A stretch of DNA of 64,000 nt. It comes from Branchiostoma floridae (lineage: Eukaryota > Chordata > Leptocardii > Amphioxiformes > Branchiostomatidae). A model generated the notes under the pieces. That model was not told where the DNA came from. It ran no database searches and saw nothing but the letters and a program-made list of their open reading frames with translations. Of the stretch, positions 25,401 to 37,400 are shown piece after piece (the stretch's first letter is position 1; every line of letters starts with the position of its first letter). Location: positions 5,630,762 through 5,694,761 of the forward strand of contig NC_049979.1 in NCBI RefSeq assembly GCF_000003815.2, in the 5' to 3' direction. A program made the translations under genes and the position numbers.

Positions 25401-28400
25401 CGCCTTGAAGCGTGACCAAGACAACATGTCCACCGCTGTTGATACCTTGAAATGCGACCAAGACGACATGCGCCAACTGTTCACCACTATTGACGCCTTG
25501 AAGCGTGACCAAGACAACATGTCTACCGCTGTTGAGGCCTTGAAGCGCGACCAAGACGACATGCGCCAACTGTCCACCACTGTTGACGCCTTGAAGCGCA
25601 ACCAAGACAACATGTCCACCGCTGTTGATACCTTGAAATGCGACAAAGACGACATGCGCCAACTGTTCTCCACTGTTGACGCCTTGAAGCGTGACCAAGA
25701 TGACATGTCTACCAATGTTGATGCATTGAAGCACGTCCAAGACGACATTCGCCAACTGTCCACCACTGTTGACGGCTTGAAGCGCGAACTGGACAAGGAG
25801 CGAAGCCGAACCACCACCATGGAGCAACGTCTTCAGGATATGAGTAAGTCACCAGGTAGGTTGGTTTTTTAGTTTTCAAATAGACTATTTGTGCTGGCAA
25901 CGTTAACGCAGTGCGTATATTAGCAGGAAAATTTGTGACTATCATTACTTTATCAAATGATACTATTTACCATCCTATACTATCAATAATTCCTATGCCT
26001 GCAGAATTTCTAGCATGAATGGAGCACGTACATATGTGGTATTCATTATCACCTTATTTACATCATCAATAATGTCCTTAGATGTACATGTACATGCTGT
26101 TATGTTTACGTAGTGTTTCACTAACTCCTATCATTTACTAATTATGCTGGACCAGGTATATTGAATAAAACTAATGGGAGATATGGATGCAGTATATGTA
26201 GTGGCTAGTCAGTGATGGAATTCTGGATCATTTCTAATATCACCAATATTTTTCCCTACGCATGTTGCTGACTCGCTGTTTTCCAGCATCTTGTCCCAAA
26301 GGTTACGCAGTGTTCCGTGGAATCTGCTACAAGGTCTTCAACACACCAAAGACCTTCAGTGATGCGGCCGCGGCCTGTCGTGAAGACGGCGGCACACTCG
26401 CCATGCCCCGAGACGCTGAGGCTAACGACTTCCTGATCTCCTTGTACAAGACTGTGCCGAGCAATCTTGCTCTCTGGTTCGGCCTGCACGATCGGCGCGG
26501 ACGGGGAAGCTATGAGTGGGTGGATGGCTCTGCACTTGGGACGTACAGCTCCTGGGGTCCGGGACAACCGGACAACCCATGCGACAGAGAAGATTGTGTT
26601 CTTTACTATTCATACCGGTATGACAAGTGGTACGGCTCTCGATGCGACATACGGTATTACTTCATATGCCAGACTGTTCCAGGTACTGCTTGTAACTGTA
26701 TCTGAAGCCCTTCTGTCTAGTAAACAGGACACTGTTTATCCTATATTTTCACCATACTAAGCACTTTAGATCATCTCAGCTTTCGCAACAAACCATGTCA
26801 AAACACATCATCCCACATCTCGCCCTTAATTTCTCATACTATTTTTCAGGACGTCTATAGGTGACAAACGGAAATCTTGCTACTACAGTACAGTGGCTCC
26901 CCAATCAATTGGAAGTAAAACAGAGTAAAAACGTACAGCAGAAACTGATATTCAAAAAAATTGTACATTTATAGTAAGCTGAATTTCTTTTGCTGTAGTA
27001 AAAATAAATGGACGAAAAAAACAAAGTGCCAGAATTTGAACCGATGGTATTAACTGGTGGAAGTGCCTTAACCAAGTTACAAAGATTTTCTTACTGTTCT
27101 TCAAAGTTTGTATACTGCTCATTTGAGCCTGGACCACTGAAGAAGCCACATTGATGAAATCTGTTTGTGTGACAGACTGAATAAAAGTTGTTAACAGGAA
27201 CTATGGCTCCGGCTATCTTACTGAGCGGTGACTGTAGTGAGAAAGATCTCTGTTAGCGTGAGGATCAGTTCACAGCATTTATATACGTGTTGTTGGGTTC
27301 CATATTGCCGCCAGGAAGAAACTCGTGATCGGCACAACGTGGCATTAGGTTTATCTAATTAGGTATGTATCTAATGTTAAAAACCACGGAAGAAAAAGGC
27401 AACATGGATAAAAGAAAAGCACCGACTCTAAGCACTAAGCAGTTAAGCGGCTTCTACTGTATTTAACTTTTACAAACATTTAACACCATAAAAATTAAAG
27501 ATTAGACAACCTGAAACCACAGTACAAACATGTCAAAACAAGCCCTTGAGACAAGACATTATGATGTGCATCTTACCCGTTGGTAAACCTTCATCTCCTG
27601 CAATGCCTTCTCCACTGCCTTCTGGAGTGCAGAGGACCTGAGACTGCTGCCTGCACACATCTCCAGTAGCTCCACACAGACGTCCACAGGCCACTGACCC
27701 AGACAGGCCAACACCAGATGAGCAGATAGATCTGGATCCTGTACTCTTAGGAGGTATCTCCAGCTTTGGGGTTGTTCCGTATCTGTCTGTGTACCAGCAC
27801 TGCACAGCACAAAGTCGCACAGTAGGGCTGCGTTTTCCACATCAAGGGCAGAGCTGTGATTTTCTACAATGTCAACTGCCTCCTGCAGCCTCCCCTGTTG
27901 TAACAGCTGCAGCAGGAGTTCTTTCACGTTGCCAGCTAATCTCGCATCTGTGTGACTAGAAAGAAGACTGGGAACGATGGCAGTAGAACTGGCCGACCTT
28001 CTTTCTTCAAAGGAGTCTGTCAGCTGGTTGGAAAGAGGAAGCACCATAGCGTGGATGAAGTTGTGCAACACTGGAAACTCGTCTTCTATGTGTAACTTGG
28101 TAGACTGTACTGTCTGGTTGATGTCTGTCTCACTGTCCTCATGAACTTCTGACTCTGCCTCATGGTCCTCTGGCTCTTCTGTGCTCTGCCTTGAGGATGT
28201 CTCACTTTGTCTACAGATAAGCTGAGCTAGAGTAGCCACCAAGTAAGACCGATTCCTCAAGTATTGCTGAGTTGTGCCAGATATTCTAAACATTGGAGAC
28301 TGTTCATCTGTCCTTGGTGCAGAGTCCTGTGCTGATGACAAAAGTTGGGATTGGTCTATCTCTGCATGCCTTGAATCAATGGGTCGTTCAAACATGAATG

Positions 28401-31400
28401 CATACTGGAATGTTGCATCAAATGGAACCAGAGAATAGGTGGTCCTTGGCTGGGATTGTCCTGAAATTCAAACATAATATATTGGAACTGTGGTGATAAG
28501 AAATTTGAGAAATGCACAAAGTTTAAAGTCAGCCAGCAATGCTACACTAACTACCTGGTAGAATACTTTTATCTGGATAAGAAGATGATGGTTTGCAGGG
28601 TTGGACAAGTCCACTAGCCCTATTGTCCAGGGCTAGTGGAAGTGCTGATTGGGCAAATGCATGGCCTACCCCAATGGGCAAGTAAGATTTTTCCATTGAG
28701 GGACATTTTGATATTCTTGTTACAGTCATGACATCAAGCAATGGTCAAGATAGAAAAATACAGGCAATCATAAGAATTCCATTGCTGGAAGTGAAATTGC
28801 ATATAAAAGTGACAAATTGAAAATTGGTTCGGGCAAGTAAATTTTTTATGTGCTTGCCTGATAGGACAAGCAAATTTTAGAAAACTTGTTCAACCCTGGT
28901 TTGGGGTTAATGTCATGTACAGAAATGACAGTGAATGTTCCTGATCAGACTGTTCCAAAGATCATGGATAATGTGACAGGGGTATTACCAGACTGTTCCT
29001 GCTGGGCCTCCAGTTTCCACAGCACATCAGCCAGGTGGGGAGGGCAGTGGTCTGCCAGCACTGACATCAGCGCCAGGAGGGGGTCATCGGGTGACTGGTT
29101 TTCACCAAGGAAGTCTTCCTTGTACCAGTCCAGCAACTGTGGAATCTTCACCTAAAGGTAGATAGGCATGATTGGAACACTCTGTTAGGCCACGTTGATT
29201 TGATTATATAGATGACATCCTCTTGGAATCCAAAAACTGATGCCAGTGTGTGAATAAAAAAAAGTTTGACCGAAAAAAATGTTGCTTTCAGTTCTTTCAC
29301 ATATTCTTTGACCATTTTCTATGACATAATATAAGTATACATGTGCCAATGTTAATTTTTACAATCCACAGCATATCTTTGATTATGTCTTGTTGTGACC
29401 TGTACTTAGCCCGGTGTGGCAAAAATGTGCAATAAAGATCTTCATTCATTCATTCATTATTTTAAAGCTTTTTTTGGACAATTTAGGGTGTGGTTGAAAC
29501 TTTTTTTATGTTTGAAAACGCTGGAAAATTGATATGCGTGTGGATGTCATCCATATAATCAAATCAACATGGCCTTACTGATAAATAAAAAGATGAATAC
29601 ATTGCCGCTAAGGTCAAATAATTCAAAGCAAGAAAAAAGTTTCCTTAAGACTCTATTGACATACATGTAAGATGGCCTCGTCCACTGCCAGCTGTGTCTC
29701 CAGGTACAGACGTATGGCTGTCTCCAGCTGCAGCTCAACTTCATCTGGCTTCAGCACCTAAAGTGGGGTGTACAAACATAATTAATGATTTTTGGATAAT
29801 TAGTTAAAAATGTAAAGTATTTGTTTATTCATCAGATTCTGACAGGGTCATTTTGGCGATAATTGAAGGTACACGTGCCTTGAACGTTACAGCGCAAGTC
29901 TTTGTCGGCGAATTCACCAACATTGCACGTGGCAATATCATTTACGGTAGATTTGACTTTGGCAGGCTCAATTGAAATTTGAGACAATCGAGACAATGTT
30001 ACTTGGTGAGAAGTGGGTAACTTATTGCTTGTGGTCAATTGATCACCTGTCTGTAGTGGCCACATTTCTCCAGTCCCTTGAGTGACCGCTATTGACAGGT
30101 TTGACTGTATATGTTTGCATATAGCTAGTGTTATTTACCTGAAGGGGTGGGGAAGAAGCTGCCCCCTCTGTCAGCACAAACAGAACCCTGGGGTCCGCAG
30201 GGGGCAGGAACTCATGCCAGGGGTCGTTTGGAGACAGTCCTATGTACAAAACATACAGTTCATATCAACACATACAAAATGTATCAGATTCTTCCTTATT
30301 ACTGGTTTACAGAACAATATTTTCTACATACGGCTATCATGTTCTAGTCATATATCTGCCTACGTCAATTTATCTATACTTTATTCCAGCCTCTTTATTC
30401 CAAATGTGAGACCAGAACACTCCTACATGACTTTGCTGTTATCGATAATATTTTGTTGTTCTGTATGTAGCATGTAGTGTACCATTGTCTATATAGCTAG
30501 TACATGTAATTGTCATTGCTTGCCATACATTGTACCTTGTGCGATTGTTGAGCAATAAAGTTCATTCATTCATTCATTCATTGTATGAACAGCAGCGGTG
30601 GAATATGCATCATATTTATCTCTATCATTCTGAATATTGATGGTTTTATATGAAATCTTTTGAGGAGCACAGAAAAAGAACAAAAAGAACTTCATAGCAC
30701 AACAATTGTACAAGGTACAAAGCATGGCATCTACTACATACATAACTTCTATAAGGTTAACCTACTTAATACAAGTGTACATAGTATAGGATGAAAATGG
30801 TCTATTAGAATCACTGGAGGGATTTCTAGCGTCTACACATTCCTAAATATATTTTCCTATGTATACCATACAGGGGTTGTCACATGTCATAATCTAAGTC
30901 CATATAATTGTTTATTATGTTTTTTTACAGGAACTAGATTGTGCTAGGCTTACCATGGAGTCTGTTCTTAAGCAGGGAGTAGTTGGAGGGGAGGGGCAAA
31001 CCATGATGCAACACCAGGAACCTCAAGTCAAGGGCACTGGGAAGAAACAGGCGGAAGCAGACATTGATGAGATCTATGACTCCTTCAACCAAATAAGGAG
31101 ACTCTTTTAAAAAACTATTGCTTTATTTTTACCAACGTTTTGGTGACTGTCTGTCACCTTTTTCAGGGCAATACCTAACGTGAGAGCATCTGAACTGTGA
31201 GCAGCAATAACTGTCCTGCAGTACAATGTGAAGCAGTCAGAATTGCTTAAAAGAAGATGACAGACGGTCACCGAAACGTTTTTAAAAATCTCAAGTCAAG
31301 TGCACTGGGAAGAAACAGGCAGAAGCAGAATACTGATGATATCTACTACTCTTTAAACATTTACACAATTAATGAAGCATATAAAGGACTGTGATCAAAA

Positions 31401-34400
31401 CACGCTCTGATTAATTGAAGGTAACTGGTATGAACTTACAGAATATGTTTTTTTTGTTTTGGTTTACTTAACTTGATAAAGATGTTTAACTTGCCTTGGG
31501 AACAAGGTTGTGCTAGCCCAAGTAAATGTCAAACTTCTAACTCTGCAGTCTCTGGCCGCCACTGGTCAAATTCTTATTAGATTCAGAACGACTGAATCCA
31601 CAAAGGTATGAATTCTACATTCAACTGGGAACAAAGAATACCATCCCCCAGTGTGGTTACGGTAAATGCAGAAATGTTTGCAGTTTTCGCGAGGCAGTCT
31701 TACTGCGAACTTAAAACCACTGCAAACACTCCACTTTCATGCTAACGCGAAATTAAATCCCAGGAAACTTAAATGCACTTACAGTAACTGTTCTTCTTCA
31801 GAGGTCGGTCTGAAGGACCACAACCTGCTAGCCGCCATACTAGACAGAGATGCATGGTCGGACATCATTAATTTAATGGCGCCTCTTTCGAGGATGAACT
31901 GAGCTGAACAGTCCTGCACATTTACCTTACTGTCCCCATCTGGCCAATGTTGTAGGCAATGCTGCTGAGCCAGATCACACTGTCGAGTGGGTGGCTACAA
32001 TGGAACAGAGCGAAGGGGGCAGCTTTACTCCCGGTCCTCCTCCTGGCCGCGAGCTGTGCCAGGGCAGCATGGGCCAGCATCAGGTTGAAGACGTTTGCAA
32101 AGAAGCAGAGCTTCTCCGCGTCGGTACCGAGGAGACTCAGATCCACTGCCTCCAACTGCTGAGCTGCTGCTGCCAGGTCATGGTAGTCTGAGGACTGACA
32201 GACCTGCACGCCTCCCCTGTGGTCAAACACTCCGTCTGTGGCATGAGCTGGACAAAATGTAGAGAGAGAACTTTATAGCACGACAATTGTACATGGTACA
32301 ATGTATGACTATTACACAGAGTACAAAGTAGAGGTATAGATTCTGAATAAGACTTTTAACATCCTCGTTAATATAACAATAAGGGCTAATACAAGTCTTT
32401 GATATAGTGTTACAATCGAGTTGGGCTAATCATGAGTTTAAGTATTCTTTCTAATAGCAAAGCAGTTTTTGATATATTTACCTATCTTTGCATTATGAGA
32501 GTTGTGCCATCTAAAGATATATACAAATCTGTCTGTAGCATCGAGTCTCTTGAAATCTGCTGTTTACATTACAACTGTATTCGAGAAATGTATGAAGAAG
32601 GAATCCACACTTATAGTTGCTGCCTCTTCATAGGGTTCATATGAATGTGATGACACCATCATTTGAAGGCAATATGATACAAAATTAATCTTAAGGCTAA
32701 TTGATTGTATATCTAATGTATTTGTGTACAGAAATGTATGAGAAATACCTTTCAGCAAGTTGACCATCCTTGACAGCAAGTCTTCAGCCAATCCTACTGG
32801 GGAGATCCTGCTCTGATCCGTGTCATCTTGCTCAGTAAAGTCTGATGCATTCAGAACCCACAAGTCCCCTGCAAGTGAGACAAAAATGATAATTGAAGTT
32901 TATTTGCAAGTTCATGCCCGGAGGCCAATTGCAAGTGATAATGGACGGTGATTAACATTATAATTGTAAAAAGGGGCTTAGGTCAAATACTAGTGTTGGC
33001 TATTTCTAAACAGGCTGGGTTTGACTTCTTTTTTGTATGCAGAGGAAGATGGAAAGAAACACTTTTTCTACAATTTGTGGGTTCTGCAATTTCAAAATAA
33101 CACCTATGATCAACTTCCTCGAAACCTGCGAGCAAATCAACACCTTACAATTGACCTGATCATGGCAAAACACTTCAGAAGTGTTTGTTTATGCTAGGTT
33201 GTCAGTATTTATTTCAATGTTGAGTTAGGAATAGAATATTGTCCATTGTGGTCAGATCTGATGTGAGTGGTGAAAATGCCTTCTTAACTCAGATGACATT
33301 TTACATGTAGTATGTGCATTTGATAGATCAGTATCTATTAATGTTTAAAAAATCTTTATATGTATTCAACATCACTCAATTGTTTCAGACAGAACTGCTG
33401 TAGTTCTTAACTAGGTTTTCTTCAAATTCACATCGCTATATACTGTTCAATTGCCTGTTTCCAAGTCCTTCTACAGCAGCAGTTTCTTTACCCGGATGGC
33501 AAAATTATGAAACTCCCTCGACGACACCTGTTTCCCTCCTGTCTACAACTTATCAGCCTTCAAAACAAATGTTCACTGCTATCTCCGTGCACAATTTCCA
33601 ACTTCTAATCTTAGTTCATTGCCTTGAAGTGGTCTTGTGACCTTGCTTTGAACAATCTCATTAAAAAAAAAGTTCTTCACCAGAGGTTGGAGACTGCTCC
33701 ATGGTGAGAGGTACCCTGGGACAGCAACTCTGCACGATCACATGCACCAGGTCCATCCGTAACTGCTCAGCAACGGTCTGCAATCTGTAGAGGGTCAACA
33801 GTAATACTAGTCAAGATACTGAAAATTCAGAAATGTTCACGGCAGATTTATGTTCACGTTTTTCACATTGCCAATTCACCTCAAACTTAAAACGACCGCA
33901 AACATTTTTCCATGGCAGTAACAGACTACAGTGCATGGTGCTACCGCAAACTTAAAACCGCCACCGCGAAACTAAATCCCCACGAACATGAATGCATTTA
34001 GAGTACCCAGATCTAGCAGACTCAAAACAAGATAAAGGATTCACATAAGGATGCCAGTTTAGTCAGGGGAAATGTCTGAAATGTTTCCTGCAGGACTGAA
34101 CAGTACTTACTGATCGGGAGGCACTCCATTGTCAAACATCAGTTTGCCCAGAGTGTAGGTGGGTCCTTCAGTCAGCACCAGAAAAGGGTTGCCAGGCTTC
34201 ACCTGGGACGCCCTACTCTGCTTGGCCAAATCTGAGAAAGCAAGGTGAGGAAATAGGATATAAGAGCATTCTTGTACACAACCAGGATGTACTTACATTG
34301 CTAGGAATGTCAACCCCCAGTGATGAACCGGGACAAGGGGGGATACAAACACTGCCACTGGCCGTTACGGTGAAAACGTCCTATAATGGGTGAATGTTGG

Positions 34401-37400
34401 TGAAACACGGTGAAAAACGGTGAAAATGTGTCACCCGGATTCGCATTGTTCCCATGTAAATATGGAGGGGTGAAAGCAAATCTTGCACCTACGTGACAAA
34501 AGAGTAAAACGTGGTGAAATGACGGTTTCACCCCTAGTAAAACAAACAGCAATTACGTTATTGTGTGTGTTGTTTCACGAGCTAGCGACGTGCCCGGCGC
34601 TGTCCAGTCTACGGCACTGGGTCAGAAGACTGCCCGCCCAGTTCCTCAGCGCAAGCCGGGGATTTTTTACGCCCCCTCTAGCTCCGCACGCCGGGCAAAT
34701 TTTAACGGTTACAGCTCGGCGCTATCTGTAACGGCACTGGGACTGAAGACTGCCTGCCCAGTTCCAGGATTTTTTACGCTTGCGACCCAGTCACATATTT
34801 CTGGGTCGGAACCACAGCATTGATTCCTTGCCGCATGCTTGCAAGTAAAATATTAATTTTTCATTCTGAAATCGAGAGCGCCATGACAGGACTTGTATCT
34901 GACAACCCTCTTTTGTATCGAGAGACCAGACATCTATTAAAAGCGCGTCTGATAAACTTATAAAACTTGGTAAAACATTGTGTCCGGGCTTTTTCCCAGT
35001 CAAATACGGCGCTAAATCAACTCCGGCCGCCATGATGCACGGCGTCTGCAAGCTTGCAAGACGTGCACGTGACCGGAATACGCACCTCTGATTGGTTGAT
35101 CCTACAGCTTTAGGGGGTTCCCCACTATGATCTGCGCTCTGATTGGTCGAGCTTTCTTTGCTGCCCCATGATGCCTTGCGACCACGCACGTCAAACTAAA
35201 TTTCTTTGTATTAAAAATGTTACATTTCTACGCAAAAAACGCTCTATTCCACAATTACATTGCAATATTCTCGTAAAGAAATACACAATTACAATAGTCT
35301 TTCGAGAAAGCATGCATTTATATCCGCATTTATGGGGGAATTTAAGCTGGGAATGTAAAGATACGGCCACGGAAAATTCTTTGATTACGGCTCCCGACAA
35401 CAACAACAAAACTTACTCAGAGGATCTGAAAGACGTAACGTTAGAATATATTTCCCAGTGTTGCAAATGCTGTAAAACTATGAGTTATTGGAAGATATTC
35501 GTGCATAACCAATAATCGGATGATTCGGGCCTGGTAGAAGCTGCATGACCGCCAGTCCAGTCCGGTACCTCGCCAGCCAGCGTCGCTTGGTACTGATTTA
35601 ACGTGATATTTTTGCACCAGTTGTTCCATTCTAAAATTCGGCATAATAAATATTATAAAACATTCTTTATTTTTATGATATACAAACATGATCCAAAGTT
35701 GCTCAAAATCATGCTGTATTCCGAACGCAGTATGGGGAGGGTAACGTTAGGTGACTGTATGCCATGCTGGCTTTCCATCATTTTTCGGGAAAAGAACACT
35801 CTAGTAGCAAAACTCCCCACGATGTCACCACGGTTTTCGATTTCGATTTTTTTCAATCGTGTGGATAGGGTCTAATACCGCCCAACAGCGGTAAAAATTC
35901 CCCGGCTTGTGCTGATGAACTGGGCGGGCGTTCTACACTCCCAGCACCGGCTAGATAGCGGCGAGCTACCGATGGTATGTTTCTTTGTCTATGGAGTTGC
36001 GTGCGCCCGTACGATGACACCTTTCACCGGAGGTGTTAATTTCAGCGGGGTGAAACACGGTGAATTTTCTATTGTGTTCTGGTGCAAAGTAAACACTTGA
36101 AATTTCACCCCATCCTTGCATAATCTGCTCAAAATATGTGATAATTGCTCAAAATTAACCCCTTGCAGAGTAAACATAAAAGGGGTGACTTTGACTCAGA
36201 ACAATCAGAGTACCTATTTCAACCGTACTTTCACTACAATTCACCCATTAGAGGACGTTTTCACCGTAACGGCCAGTGGCAGTGAAAGTTGGCCACGTTT
36301 GGGATTGTGTTCTCGCCGCAAAAGACACCACCTATATCGGTTACATAAAGCTGCAAGAAGCAAAACTCCTGACAGGCAGTGACCAAGCCTACTGTGGACA
36401 GGCTACTATAGACAGGAGCTTACCCTGGTGTTCTGTGAGCAGGGTTGTCATGGTGCTGACGTGGGTGTACAGACTCCTGAGGAAGTCTGCCCACTGCACG
36501 TCCTCTTCCCTACACACGACTCAGTAATGTATTAAGTATAGTACACATCCCCACGACTCAGTAATATATTAAGTATAGTAGACAGGAGCTTACCCTGGTG
36601 TTCTGTGAGCAGGGTTGTCATGGTGCTGACGTGGGTGTACAGACTCCTAAGGAAGTCTGCCCACTGCACGTCCTCATCTCCAAGACTCTCCAGCTGCTCC
36701 ATGTGCCACAGGCTGCTGCACAGCACAGGGTAACCGTCGTATACTTTGATCAAGTGTTGCATGGCCTAGAAAGAATGCAGACAATGTCAGCATACTCTAG
36801 TTTTGATAATGATTGACCTGCTTTTATAGGTTTACCTTAACATTCACGGAGTCTCACCTAAATAAAGGTTCAGAACTTGAACTATGCGGCTCCAAATGTC
36901 TTACTGAGGGATGACTGTGGTGCGATAGATGTTGGTTAGCTGAGGAATGAGTCCACTTTACTATATACTGACCTACTTTTATTGATTTACCTTAACGTTA
37001 ATGGAGTCTCACCTTGTTTGAAGCCTGACGTGCTTTTAATACCTTACTTGTAATACTTTACTTTTTGTTACTCTTTGTCCTGACTTTGTCATTACCACTA
37101 ATAGCCACAGTCTATAGAATTGAAGAATCAACAGAAAGCAAATTCTGAAGAATGTACCTGTTGAACTGCACTACGTTTTGCCTTGCCAGTCTTTCCCTCC
37201 AATGTCTGCATATCTCCATCCTCAGACAGGGCCTTGAACAGTCTCTCCACAGCTTTCTCCCTCTCCAGCAGACTGCTGACCTGATTTCGCAGTTCCTCCC
37301 CATCCAAGGACGTGGAACCTCTGCCTAAAACGTCCCTTGCACTGTGTTGGAAGAACTTTGCCTTAACCTGAGGAAAAAAAAAATATTGTACATAGATCAG

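Noticed and set aside
25056-25945. 254- and 216-codon minus-strand ORFs over the lectin stalk
   Set aside because: Antisense shadows of the coiled-coil repeat; no domain, and the plus frame is joined by consensus splice sites to a lectin domain.
27533-27820. Alternative minus frame beside exon 27
   Set aside because: Out-of-frame shadow of exon 27; the frame 28460-27577 carries the conserved spastizin block and correct phases.
34563-35189. Transposase in the CACTG-ended element (frames of 82-132 codons)
   Set aside because: Short, partly repeat-derived, and none shows the D/E-rich catalytic blocks of a transposase.
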